Assembly (NCBI RefSeq): GCF_004362045.1
Contig: NZ_SNWX01000002.1
Span: 215,116 to 279,115, forward strand
Length of the DNA stretch: 64,000 nucleotides
Direction: 5' to 3'
DNA from: Halanaerobium saccharolyticum
Lineage (GTDB): Bacteria; Bacillota; Halanaerobiia; Halanaerobiales; Halanaerobiaceae
How positions within the stretch are numbered: position 1 is the stretch's first letter; every line of letters starts with the position of its first letter. This document shows positions 26,760 through 35,663 of this stretch, in pieces. The notes under the pieces were generated by a model. The model saw nothing but the letters and a program-made list of their open reading frames with translations. It searched no databases and was not told where the DNA came from. The translations under genes were made by a program, and so were the position numbers.

Positions 26760-28194
26760 TTTTAAATATAACTATCTATATCCGCTGTTGGGAGTTCTGC
26801 TGTATTTTATCCTTTCATTAATGTTTTTCTATCTAATCGAGGTTAAATTTGAATTTATGCAGCTGAACAATACCCTGTATCTGCTGTTTTTTATATTTTT
26901 AATTGAAGCAATTTTACATGCTAATGCAGCTCAGGAACTTAAGATTCCGGCCTTAACCTTTATTCTGGAATTTGCAGTTTATCTATTTGCAATAATTATT
27001 TTTAGTGGTCGTTATCAGGGACTTGACTCTATTTTAACTCTGAATAATCTGGATCTTTTTTTATTCTGGGGTTTCAGTATTTTTATCTGGTATCAGACAG
27101 CAGAATTATGCAGACTTCTGGAATATTTTCGCAAAGATTTTGATAAAATATATGATCGTTCAAGTGAAAATTGGAATCTGGAAGAATTTCGCCGCTTGCT
27201 TGATTATCCAGTAATCTGGCCCAGGCTGACCCAGAAGATTAGCTGGCTTAATCTGTCGCTTTTTATAATCTGGGCTGCTGTGGGAGAAATGAATTCGACG
27301 ATTATTGTGCTGACAATTCTGTTTTTAGTAATCGAGGTTTTTTTGCTGGCGCTGACTTATCTGGATAAGAAAACAGTTGACTGGCGGGTTAATCGGATTA
27401 AAGAACCGGCTGCAATCAAGAGCGGCTGGCGTAAATTTCTATTATTTTTCATTATTTCTGCTCTTCTGCTGGCTTTTCTGCTGCCGGCAAATTATCAGCC
27501 TCTGCCCATGGATCGGATTAACAGCTTTTTAGCTCAGCGGCTGGCACTAACCGAAATGCCGGAAATAAATCCGGAAGCAAATTTGCCGGAAAATTCAAAT
27601 TCAGGAAAAGTTCCGTCTGCAGTTGAGGATGAAGAATCGCTTCTGATAGAAATATTATTTATTATAATTCAGGTTGCTCTGACACTGTTTCTGGGCTTTA
27701 TTTTGCTGGCTTTAATCCTCTTTTTAATTAAATCTGAACTGAGCAAAATCAAAAATCTACCTCAGTTTTTTAAGTCTTTTTACACTTTTTTAATAAAAGC
27801 ACTTAAAGATATTTTTGCTTCAGTTAAGGAAATGAACTTTAATTTAAGTTCCAGCTGGAAGAAGAGACGAGAGAAAAAGAAGAATAAAAAATTGAATAAA
27901 AAAGAAGTAAAAGATATAAAAAATATTGACTTAAGTGGAGAGAGTAACTCGATTATTATTAGAATCTATAATTCACTCTTAAAACTACTCTCACTTAAAG
28001 GGATAGGCAAAGATCCGGCTGCAACCCCCTATGAGTACAGCTCCTACCTGCAGGATAAATACCAGGATTTAAAAGAAGAGATTAATAACCTGACCGATAT
28101 CTTTGTAGAAAGTGCTTACAGTAATCACTCACTCGGAGAAAATGCAGTTAAAGCAGCAAAATCAATCTGGAAAATCTTGAAAAAGAAAATTTAG
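26740..28194 (+). CDS. Multi-pass membrane protein with C-terminal DUF4129-like domain
   Basis: 484 residues. About eight hydrophobic helices: four or five in residues 10-130, two near 165-205, one near 230 and one near 300-330. A lysine-rich cytoplasmic stretch (375-395, RREKKKNKKLNKKEV) follows, then a small C-terminal domain with ATPYEYSSYL typical of DUF4129. No transglutaminase core with Cys-His-Asp is visible, unlike many operon equivalents. It is third in the MoxR operon and probably acts in envelope maturation with it. Confidence 0.78.
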   Translation: MKAKEYNFKYNYLYPLLGVLLYFILSLMFFYLIEVKFEFMQLNNTLYLLFFIFLIEAILHANAAQELKIPALTFILEFAVYLFAIIIFSGRYQGLDSILTLNNLDLFLFWGFSIFIWYQTAELCRLLEYFRKDFDKIYDRSSENWNLEEFRRLLDYPVIWPRLTQKISWLNLSLFIIWAAVGEMNSTIIVLTILFLVIEVFLLALTYLDKKTVDWRVNRIKEPAAIKSGWRKFLLFFIISALLLAFLLPANYQPLPMDRINSFLAQRLALTEMPEINPEANLPENSNSGKVPSAVEDEESLLIEILFIIIQVALTLFLGFILLALILFLIKSELSKIKNLPQFFKSFYTFLIKALKDIFASVKEMNFNLSSSWKKRREKKKNKKLNKKEVKDIKNIDLSGESNSIIIRIYNSLLKLLSLKGIGKDPAATPYEYSSYLQDKYQDLKEEINNLTDIFVESAYSNHSLGENAVKAAKSIWKILKKKI

Positions 28195-28321
28195 ACAATC
28201 AGACTTTAAATTCTTCAAAATAGTATGAGATTAAACTAGAACAGTAGATTATTAAAATAGTAATTTATGATCTGCTGATCAGATATTTTTTTGAAGATTA
28301 ATGAAGACAGGGAGTGTTTAA

Positions 28322-29083
28322 ATGTATAGTTACGGAGAAAAAGTGATAAAAATTAATCAAAATGGGCGTCAAATTCACGGTGTTTTGTATCTTCCCAAAA
28401 GGGAAAGTAAATCACCACTGGTGATATTCAGCCATGGTTATAATGGCTCAAATGAGGATTTTAGAATGAATAGTGAATATCTGGCAGCAAGGGGGATAGC
28501 AGCCTATTCCTTTGATTTCTGTGGTGGATCAGTTAATTCCAAAAGTGATTTAAAGACAACAGAGATGACTCTATTTACCGAAAAAGAAGATCTATGTGCA
28601 GTAATTAATCATTTTCAGGGCAGAGAAAAGATAGATCAAAATAATATATTTTTATTTGGTGGAAGTCAGGGTGGTCTGGTTTCTGCTCTGACAGCTGAAG
28701 AGCGTCGAGAAGATATTAAAGGGCTCCTGCTCTTATTTCCGGCATTCTGTATAGCGGATAACTGGAATCAAAAATTTCCGGACTCTGAAGATATTCCCGA
28801 AACTCATGAATTCTGGGGGATGAGACTGGGGAGAAAGTTTTTTGAGACAATTCAGGGCTATGATGTTTATAAAAATATAGGTAAATACAATAAAAATGTG
28901 CAGATATTTGTAGGAGATCAGGATTCGATTGCTACAGCTGCTTCCTGTAAAAAAGCTTCAAAATTGTATTCAGATGTGGAACTTGAAATATTTGATGGAG
29001 AAGGACATGGATTTTCGGAGGCAGGCAACAGAAAAGTTGCAGAGATGACATATCAATTTGTGGAGCACAACAGCGGCAGCTAA
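28322..29083 (+). CDS. Alpha/beta hydrolase (serine esterase-like)
   Basis: 253 residues, cytoplasmic, one alpha/beta hydrolase domain. The oxyanion segment is SHGYNGSNEDF near 37, the nucleophile S115 in GGSQGG, the acid D201 in GDQDS, and the base H229 in GEGHGF. The triad is complete. No signal peptide. The ATG follows AGGGAG. It precedes the ArsR-type regulator and a sugar uptake operon, so it may deacylate a sugar ester, but this is only context. Confidence 0.85.
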   Translation: MYSYGEKVIKINQNGRQIHGVLYLPKRESKSPLVIFSHGYNGSNEDFRMNSEYLAARGIAAYSFDFCGGSVNSKSDLKTTEMTLFTEKEDLCAVINHFQGREKIDQNNIFLFGGSQGGLVSALTAEERREDIKGLLLLFPAFCIADNWNQKFPDSEDIPETHEFWGMRLGRKFFETIQGYDVYKNIGKYNKNVQIFVGDQDSIATAASCKKASKLYSDVELEIFDGEGHGFSEAGNRKVAEMTYQFVEHNSGS

Positions 29084-29143
29084 AACAGACTGAAATTAGT
29101 GATTTTTGATCAGTGAAATAAAATATTATAGTATTTCTAAATC

Positions 29144-29176
29144 CTCTCCAGTTGTAACGATTGGGGAGTTATTTTT
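29144..29176 (+). terminator. Probable terminator after the hydrolase gene
   Basis: CTCTCCA (29144-29150) pairs with TGGGGAG (29162-29168), one G-T pair, followed by TTATTTTT. Short stem, so moderate support. Confidence 0.5.
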
Positions 29177-29280
29177 ATAAGTAGTTAAAATGAAGAATTA
29201 AAGATTTAGATTTAATTGCTTTTTACTTTAATAATTGTTAAAATAAAGACAGAAAATGTAAGATGAGTGGAGGTATAAAA

Positions 29281-30213
29281 ATGAAGGGTAATATAATGGA
29301 ACTAAAAGATGAAGAACAGATTATTGATGTTCTTAAAGCTCTGGGATCAGAATCCAGAATGAAAATTATTGAAGTTTTACAGAATGAAGATATGAATTTA
29401 AATCAGATTTCTGAATTTATAAATATGCCGGCTTCTTCAGTCACAGTAAATATTAAAAAGCTGGAAGAGGCAGGTTTAATTGAAACAGAATATAAGCCGG
29501 GAAATCATGGATCTCAAAAAATATGCAGTTTGAACTATGATAAGATATTAATTAATTTACCTGGAAATAGAGAACTAAAAGATAAAAATTTAATTGAAAC
29601 ATCGATGCCAATTGGTAACTATAAGGATTTTGAAGTCAGCCCCACCTGTGGTCTGGCCTCCGAAAAAGCAGTAATTGGAGAATTAGATGATGTTAAGTCT
29701 TTTCTGCATCCAGAACATATTCATGCTCAGATACTCTGGTTTGGCAAGGGTTATGTTAAATATGTTTTTCCAAATAACCTGCCCAAAAACTCTCAGGCAG
29801 CAAAACTGGAATTGAGTATGGAAATTTGCTCAGAAACTTCGGATTATAATGAAGACTGGCCTTCTGATATTTCTCTCTGGATTAATGGTGTGGAAATAGG
29901 TGTCTGGACTTCTCCTGGAGATTTTGGGGAGAAAAGAGGAATTTTAAATCCGGACTGGTGGTATTTTGATCAGACTCAGCATGGATTATTAAAAATCTGG
30001 AAAGTTACAGAAGAAGGTACTTATGTAGATGGCAATAAAATTTCGAATGTGACTTTAAATGAGCTAAACCTTGAAAAAGAGGATTTTATCGATGTAAAGA
30101 TTGGTGTAAAAGAAGATGCCCGCAATGTAGGTGGAGTCAATCTTTTCGGCCGTAAATTCGGTAATTATAGACAGGATATTATGCTCAGATATAGATATAA
30201 ATTCAATGATTAA
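29281..30213 (+). CDS. ArsR-type winged-helix regulator with large C-terminal domain
   Basis: 310 residues. An N-terminal ArsR/SmtB-like winged helix covers about 8-80 (LKALGSESRMKIIEVL, then the recognition region MPASSVTVNIKKLEEAGLI). A C-terminal domain of about 210 residues, rich in aromatic and acidic residues (for example NPDWWYFDQTQHG), is far longer than in metal-sensing ArsR proteins and may bind a sugar. I cannot name the C-terminal family. ATG 29281 with TGGAGGT is preferred over 29263. It precedes a sugar ABC transporter and GH2 gene and probably controls them. Confidence 0.78.
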   Translation: MKGNIMELKDEEQIIDVLKALGSESRMKIIEVLQNEDMNLNQISEFINMPASSVTVNIKKLEEAGLIETEYKPGNHGSQKICSLNYDKILINLPGNRELKDKNLIETSMPIGNYKDFEVSPTCGLASEKAVIGELDDVKSFLHPEHIHAQILWFGKGYVKYVFPNNLPKNSQAAKLELSMEICSETSDYNEDWPSDISLWINGVEIGVWTSPGDFGEKRGILNPDWWYFDQTQHGLLKIWKVTEEGTYVDGNKISNVTLNELNLEKEDFIDVKIGVKEDARNVGGVNLFGRKFGNYRQDIMLRYRYKFND

Positions 30214-30381
30214 TGAATTAAATCAAAAAAATATAAAATAAAAGCAGGAATTTCAGATTTAGTGTTGAATAGTAATAATAGAGCCAAATAGTCAGATCAA
30301 TTTTTTAGGTGCTTTAATTCAACTTTTATTAAACTAAAGCAGTAATACATAAACTAAAGAGGGGGCGATATTTTTTCGGTG

Positions 30382-30405
30382 ATTAATATTCGCAATATTG
30401 TTAAT
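30382..30405. promoter_or_regulatory. Inverted repeat, possible operator for the ArsR-type regulator
   Basis: ATTAATATT (30382-30390), spacer CGC, then AATATTGTTAAT (30394-30405): an inverted repeat with one extra base. It lies about 47 bases before the binding-protein gene and just after the regulator gene. ArsR proteins usually bind imperfect palindromes of this kind. Assignment is inference. Confidence 0.45.
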
Positions 30406-30451
30406 TGAAAAAGTAGTTGGGCAATCTAAAAATTCTTAAGGGGGATTTATA

Positions 30452-31693
30452 ATGAAGAAAAAGATTTTGTTTTTAGTTTTAGCTGCTGTATTGGTTGGAT
30501 TTACTTCAAATGCACTGGCTGAAACAGTAACTGTTGAGTACTGGAATCTCTTTGGTGGTGGAGATGCTGAATTTATGGACGCAATTGTAGAAGAATTTAA
30601 TGCCAGTCATGAAAACATCGAAGTAGATGTAACAAGATTGGAATGGGAAGAATATTATACTAAATTGAAAACTGCAACTGCCAGTGGTAATGGACCTGAT
30701 CTTGCAATCAGTCATGTGACCAGAGTTAAAGAACTTGCAGATGAGGGCTTAATTGTTCCTTTAAATGAACTGGGAGAAAAGGTTGGAATTAATTGGACTG
30801 AGTATAATAAAAATATTTTAAGTGGGGCAGAAATTAATGGCGAAATTTATGCGGTGCCGCTGGATACTCATCCACTTGTTTATTATTATAATAAGGATCT
30901 ATTAGCTGAGGCTGATTTGCTTGCAGAAGATGGAACTCCTAAAATTGAGGGTTCATTTAAAGATTTTCTGGCAAAATTAAAGTCTGATTCTTCTGCCAAA
31001 TATCCAATGACAAACTGGACAAAATTAACTGCCGAAGGTCACTACAGAGTCTGGTGGAGTCTTTACAACCAGCTTAATGGATCGCCTGTTGTAACGGGAG
31101 ATAAAGTTACCATTGATCAGGCAAAAGCAGTTGAGGCAATTAAATACATGAAAGACCTTTATGATAAAAAATATTCGCCACTGCACTCAGAGTATATGGA
31201 AAATATTAATTTATTTAGAAATGGAGAAGCAGCTTCCTTATTAACTGGGGTCTGGATTACCGGTACTTTAGAAAATACAGAGAACCTTGATTTTGGTGTT
31301 ATTCCGATGCCGCAGATTTTTGACAATCGATCTGTCTGGGGTGACTCTCATACTTTAGTAATCCCCTATGCAAGAAGTATTGACCAGGAAAAGAGAGAGG
31401 CGGCTTTAACCTTTGCTAAGTGGGCTACAGATCACGGTGAGCTCTGGGCTAAGGCAGGTCATATCCCAAGTAAAGAAACAGTGATCGAAAAAGAAGCATT
31501 TCAGAATATGCCTTACAGAATGGATTATGTTAAGGCAGCAGATTATGTAACCTTTGATAGTGCTGGTTCTGATACCTGGGGGATTAGAACAGAAATAACT
31601 ACCGCTTTAAGTAGAGTCTGGAATGACGAAATTACTGCAGAAGAAGCAGTAGAACAGGCAGTTAAAGGTATCGAGAGATTATTGAGCAGATAA
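30452..31693 (+). CDS. Sugar ABC transporter substrate-binding protein (operon 1)
   Basis: A 413-residue family-1 extracellular solute-binding protein. The signal peptide occupies about 1-23 and ends SNALA, cut by signal peptidase I; no lipobox cysteine, so the mature protein is free in a periplasm. The mature start VTVEYWNLFGGGD and GNGPDLAISH near 80 are typical of sugar binders. AAGGGGG precedes ATG. It is the first gene of a binding protein-permease-permease-GH2 operon, so the ligand is probably an oligosaccharide or glycoside cut by that enzyme. Confidence 0.92.
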   Translation: MKKKILFLVLAAVLVGFTSNALAETVTVEYWNLFGGGDAEFMDAIVEEFNASHENIEVDVTRLEWEEYYTKLKTATASGNGPDLAISHVTRVKELADEGLIVPLNELGEKVGINWTEYNKNILSGAEINGEIYAVPLDTHPLVYYYNKDLLAEADLLAEDGTPKIEGSFKDFLAKLKSDSSAKYPMTNWTKLTAEGHYRVWWSLYNQLNGSPVVTGDKVTIDQAKAVEAIKYMKDLYDKKYSPLHSEYMENINLFRNGEAASLLTGVWITGTLENTENLDFGVIPMPQIFDNRSVWGDSHTLVIPYARSIDQEKREAALTFAKWATDHGELWAKAGHIPSKETVIEKEAFQNMPYRMDYVKAADYVTFDSAGSDTWGIRTEITTALSRVWNDEITAEEAVEQAVKGIERLLSR

Positions 31694-31712
31694 GAAGAAA
31701 ACTGTTAATTGT

Positions 31713-31739
31713 GCACAGGTGCCGTGGTGGTGCCTGTGC
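31713..31739 (+). other. Intercistronic hairpin after binding-protein gene 1
   Basis: GCACAGGTGCC (31713-31723) pairs with GGTGCCTGTGC (31729-31739) around a 5-base loop. No T-run. Such hairpins often stabilise the binding-protein message relative to permease messages. Confidence 0.65.
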
Positions 31740-31772
31740 CTGATTAACTAGATTAAACGAGGAGGTATTATT

Positions 31773-32663
31773 TTGAAAAGTTATAATCAGTTATCAGATA
31801 GGTACCCATTTTTAAAAGCTTTACCTTTCATGCTGCCATTTGCTCTAGTTTACGGTATATTTTTGATTTATCCAATTTTTCGAGGTTTCTGGATGAGTTT
31901 ACACCGCTGGACAATGATCAGAAATATGGGGTTTGTAGGGTTGGATAACTATCTTTATATGATTAAAGATCCGGCATTTTGGGGGTCGCTGGGAAACACT
32001 TTGCTGTTTGTTATTATTTCCACACCTACAATTGTTATTGGAGGATTAGTTTTAGCATTACTGGCAAATCAAAAAATTAAAGGTCAATTATTTATTAAAA
32101 TAGCATTTTTTCTTCCCTATGTTTTATCGGTTGCAGTAATTTCTTCAATTATGGTTTACTTTTTTCAGCCCCACAGTGGACTTTTAAATGGTATTTTACA
32201 GAGTTATTTTGGTATGGAAGAGACTATTTTCTGGTTGGGAGAAACCAAACTGGCCTGGTTTGTAATCGTTTTTGCAACTCTCTGGTGGACAGTCGGTTTT
32301 AATATGGTCTTATATCTGGCCGCATTACAGGATATACCGGAGTCTTTTTATGAAGCAGCAGAAGTTGATGGGGCAACCAAACTCCAGCAGCTTTTATATA
32401 TTACCTTGCCATCATTAAAACCGATAACCTGGGTAGTAACTCTGCTGCAAATCATATTTTCATTTAAAATTTTTGCCCAGGTCTGGTTAATCACCGGCGG
32501 TGGACCGGGTACAGATACCCGACCCATTGTTCAGTATATTTATGAAGTAAGTTTTAAACAAAACAGTATGGGTTATGGTGCAGCAATGGCCTTTGCCTTT
32601 TTTATCATCTTAGTCTTAGTATCTATGGCACAAATTTACTTACGTAAAAGAGAGGAAGGTTAA
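31773..32663 (+). CDS. Sugar ABC transporter permease 1 (operon 1)
   Basis: A 296-residue MalF-type inner membrane permease with six helices. The EAA loop that contacts the ATPase reads EAAEVDGATKLQQLLYITLP near 202. TTG start with AGGAGGT. It is followed 1 base later by the second permease. No ATPase gene occurs in the operon; a shared MsmX/UgpC-type ATPase elsewhere is expected. Confidence 0.93.
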   Translation: MKSYNQLSDRYPFLKALPFMLPFALVYGIFLIYPIFRGFWMSLHRWTMIRNMGFVGLDNYLYMIKDPAFWGSLGNTLLFVIISTPTIVIGGLVLALLANQKIKGQLFIKIAFFLPYVLSVAVISSIMVYFFQPHSGLLNGILQSYFGMEETIFWLGETKLAWFVIVFATLWWTVGFNMVLYLAALQDIPESFYEAAEVDGATKLQQLLYITLPSLKPITWVVTLLQIIFSFKIFAQVWLITGGGPGTDTRPIVQYIYEVSFKQNSMGYGAAMAFAFFIILVLVSMAQIYLRKREEG

Positions 32664-32664
32664 T

Positions 32665-33495
32665 ATGGAAAATAAAACTTCACCAACCGCTAAGGTCCTA
32701 AAATATTCCTTTTCTTATCTGCTGGCAGTACTATTTATTTTTCCTATATTATGGATGCTTTTTGCCTCACTAAAACCATCCGGCTATCATGTTTCACAGA
32801 TTATTGAGTGGTTTTTACCACCTTATTCTATTTCTAATTATTTCTCTGTTATTAATCAGGCACCTATCCTAAAATGGATGTTAAACAGTTTTATTGTTTC
32901 AGCAAGTGTAACATTTATTGTTATTATCTTCGATTCACTGGCTGCCTTTGCTTTATCAGTAATTGATTTTAAACATAAAAACATAGTGTTTATCTTATTT
33001 ACAATTGGCTTAATGGTTCCTACAGAAGCGAATGTAGTAGCTTTATTTGATATTGTACAGAAGTTAGGTCTAATTAATACTTATCCCGGTTTAATTTTAC
33101 CAAGAATTGCAATTCCTTTAGGAATAGTAATCCTGAAAGAATTCTTTGACGCTATTCCAAGGGATTTAATTGACAGTGCTCGAATTGATGGCTGCGGCTT
33201 ATTTAGAATATATTTTTCTATATTCATGCCGCTTTCCAAAGCAGCAATTGCATCAATTGGTATTTTTACCTTTATTCAGTCCTGGAATGCTTTTTTATGG
33301 CCCTTTATATCAATAATGACCAAAGAAATGTTTACTCTACCTGTAGGTGTACCAACATTTACAGATGCTTATACACCGGATTATTCAATTCCGATGACAG
33401 TCAACATGATTGCTTCCTTACCAGCTATAGCAGCTTTCTTATTATTTCAAAAACAGATTATTCAGGGTATTAAGTTTACAGGAATTAAAGGATAA
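32665..33495 (+). CDS. Sugar ABC transporter permease 2 (operon 1)
   Basis: A 276-residue MalG-type permease, six helices. The EAA loop is DSARIDGCGLFRIYFSIFMP near 170. It pairs with the upstream permease to form the channel. The ATG overlaps the spacing of the previous stop, so the two are cotranslated. Confidence 0.93.
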   Translation: MENKTSPTAKVLKYSFSYLLAVLFIFPILWMLFASLKPSGYHVSQIIEWFLPPYSISNYFSVINQAPILKWMLNSFIVSASVTFIVIIFDSLAAFALSVIDFKHKNIVFILFTIGLMVPTEANVVALFDIVQKLGLINTYPGLILPRIAIPLGIVILKEFFDAIPRDLIDSARIDGCGLFRIYFSIFMPLSKAAIASIGIFTFIQSWNAFLWPFISIMTKEMFTLPVGVPTFTDAYTPDYSIPMTVNMIASLPAIAAFLLFQKQIIQGIKFTGIKG

Positions 33496-33573
33496 GGCTT
33501 TTAGAAAAGTTGTAAACAGGATAATTTTCGCCTAGATTTTTTTAATTGAACTAATTATTTTAGGAGGTAGCAT

Positions 33574-35352
33574 ATGGAGAATAGAATACCGAGGCCTGAA
33601 CATCCAAAACCTCAGTTCCAGAGACATAACTGGCAGAATCTAAATGGAAGCTGGAACTTTGCCTTTGATGATCAGAATCAGGGAGAAAAAAATAAGTGGT
33701 ATCAAAATAAGAAATTGGAAAAGGAAATAATAGTTCCCTTTACTTTTGAAACTGAAGCAAGCGGCATTGCTGACAGGAGTGAACATAATTATATCTGGTA
33801 TCAGAGGAGTTTTAAAGCAGAGGCTGAGTCTGAGCAGAAAGTAATTTTAAATTTTGGGGCAGTTGATTATCTGACCAAAGTCTGGATTAACGGCAGCTTT
33901 ATCGGCAGTCATACCGGAGGTTATGATTCTTTCAGTTTTGATATCAGTGACTTTGTCAATTATCAGGAGAAGAATAAGATTGTAGTTAAAGTTGAAGATT
34001 CACGCTCAAAAACTCAGCCCCGGGGTAAACAGACTTACAAAAAAGATAATTTTCTCTGCTGGTATACCAGAACTACAGGGATCTGGCAGACTGTCTGGCT
34101 GGAGTTTATGGATCAAAAGCTTCAATTTGAAAATATTAAAATCACACCAGATATAGATCAGAAGGAAGTTGAGCTGGAATACACTTTTGAGGCAGCTGAT
34201 TTTAAAACCGGAGAATATAAACTTTTGACAGAGATCAAATTTGAAGGTGAGCTGATCAATAAATTTGAGTTTGAAATAAATAAAAAAAATCATAAATATA
34301 AAGTTAATCTAGATGATCATAATCAGATAAAACTCTGGTTACCGGAGCAGCCGGACTTATATGATCTGGAAATGACTGTTTATAAAGATAAAGAAGTAGT
34401 AGACCAGGTTAATTCCTATTTCGGGATGAGAAAAATTTCGATTGAGAAGGATAAAATATTATTGAATAATCAACCGCTTTATCAGAAATTAATACTTGAT
34501 CAGGGTTACTGGCCGGAAAGTTTAATGACTCCTCCTTCTGATCAGGCCTTAAAAAAAGATGTAGAACTGATAAAAAAAATGGGCTTTAATGGTGCCAGGA
34601 AACATCAAAAAATAGAAGATGATCGTTTTTATTACTGGGCAGACAAATTAGGACTTTTAGTCTGGGCTGAAATTGGTTCTACATATGAGTATAATGATCA
34701 GGCTGTAGAAAACTTCAGCAATCAGTGGCTTAAGGTGGTCAAAGAATTATATAATCACCCTTCAATAATCACCTGGGTTCCTTTTAATGAATCCTGGGGG
34801 ATTGAAGATGTTGCAAAAAATATAAAACAGCAGAATTTTACTGAAAGCATTTATTATCTAACCAAAAGTATTGATCCTCAAAGGCCAATTATCGCCAATG
34901 ATGGCTGGGAACATACAATTTCTGATATAATTACTTTTCATGATTATGTAGAAAGTACAGATAAGCTTAGAGAGACATATCTTGAAAACATAGATAAACT
35001 GCTTCAGAACAAAAGGGTTTTTAATGATCAGGAATATATAAATGGTGGTAAGTTTATAATGGCAGATAATTACCAGTATCAGGGTCAGCCGATAATCTTC
35101 AGTGAATTTGGAGGTATAGCATTTCAGAACAAAAAAGGCTGGGGCTATGGTGAACAGGTAGAAACAAAAGAAGAACTTAGTCAGAGAATCATACAGCTGT
35201 TGAAAATTATTAAAAATGCTGATTACTTTAAAGGCTACTGCTATACCCAGCTGACTGATGTTGAGCAGGAGAAAAATGGACTTTTAGATGAAAATAGAGA
35301 ATTTAAACTGGATTTAGAAAAAATAATTGAACTTAATCAAATAGTTGATTGA
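33574..35352 (+). CDS. Glycoside hydrolase family 2 (beta-galactosidase/beta-glucuronidase type)
   Basis: 592 residues, cytoplasmic. A sugar-binding jelly-roll (about 10-175), an immunoglobulin-like domain (about 180-275) and a TIM barrel. The acid/base is E406 in PFNESWG and the nucleophile E511 in FSEFGG; both catalytic glutamates are present. The length matches short GH2 enzymes such as beta-glucuronidases. NLNGSWNFAFDD at the N-terminus is typical. ATG with TAGGAGGT. It hydrolyses what the upstream transporter brings in. Specificity within GH2 cannot be read. Confidence 0.9.
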   Translation: MENRIPRPEHPKPQFQRHNWQNLNGSWNFAFDDQNQGEKNKWYQNKKLEKEIIVPFTFETEASGIADRSEHNYIWYQRSFKAEAESEQKVILNFGAVDYLTKVWINGSFIGSHTGGYDSFSFDISDFVNYQEKNKIVVKVEDSRSKTQPRGKQTYKKDNFLCWYTRTTGIWQTVWLEFMDQKLQFENIKITPDIDQKEVELEYTFEAADFKTGEYKLLTEIKFEGELINKFEFEINKKNHKYKVNLDDHNQIKLWLPEQPDLYDLEMTVYKDKEVVDQVNSYFGMRKISIEKDKILLNNQPLYQKLILDQGYWPESLMTPPSDQALKKDVELIKKMGFNGARKHQKIEDDRFYYWADKLGLLVWAEIGSTYEYNDQAVENFSNQWLKVVKELYNHPSIITWVPFNESWGIEDVAKNIKQQNFTESIYYLTKSIDPQRPIIANDGWEHTISDIITFHDYVESTDKLRETYLENIDKLLQNKRVFNDQEYINGGKFIMADNYQYQGQPIIFSEFGGIAFQNKKGWGYGEQVETKEELSQRIIQLLKIIKNADYFKGYCYTQLTDVEQEKNGLLDENREFKLDLEKIIELNQIVD

Positions 35353-35386
35353 TCAAAGAACAAGAAATTTAGACCTCCCTTATAAA

Positions 35387-35434
35387 GCCTCTTAGAGTAT
35401 TAGAATCACTTATCTAATCTTTAAGAGGTTTTTT
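35387..35434 (+). terminator. Terminator after the first GH2 operon
   Basis: CCTCTTA and ATTAGA in 35388-35404 pair with TCTAAT and TAAGAGG in 35413-35428; a T6 run follows. It separates operon 1 from operon 2. Confidence 0.82.
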
Positions 35435-35464
35435 GATCTCTTAATCATAATTTTGAGAATATTA

Positions 35465-35493
35465 TTGAAATGTCTGATAATTTGTGCTAAACT
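35465..35493 (+). promoter_or_regulatory. Promoter of sugar transport operon 2
   Basis: TTGAAA at 35465-35470 and TAAACT at 35488-35493, 17 bases apart. It lies between the terminator of operon 1 and LacI-type operator sites. Confidence 0.6.
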
Positions 35494-35519
35494 ATATTTG
35501 TAAGATATTTTTTTGAACT

Positions 35520-35582
35520 TATTTAAAACCTTTTAAAGGGTCTTAAATAAGTAAAATTCAATATTATTAAAACGTTTGAATT
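35520..35582. promoter_or_regulatory. LacI-type operator(s) before operon 2
   Basis: The main site ATTAAAACGTTTGAATT lies at about 35567-35582, with the CG centre of LacI-family operators. A variant with CC centre, TTTAAAACCTTTTAAA, lies at about 35521-35536. The same motif recurs at 38873, 42046, 43458 and 44582, close to the gene for a LacI regulator. Confidence 0.72.
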
Positions 35583-35663
35583 TCATACTAGTAAGGGGAG
35601 GTGAAGTTGAGCTCTACTGAGTCTGTTGATTTAAAAAAACAAAAATATCAGGAGGGAATTATT

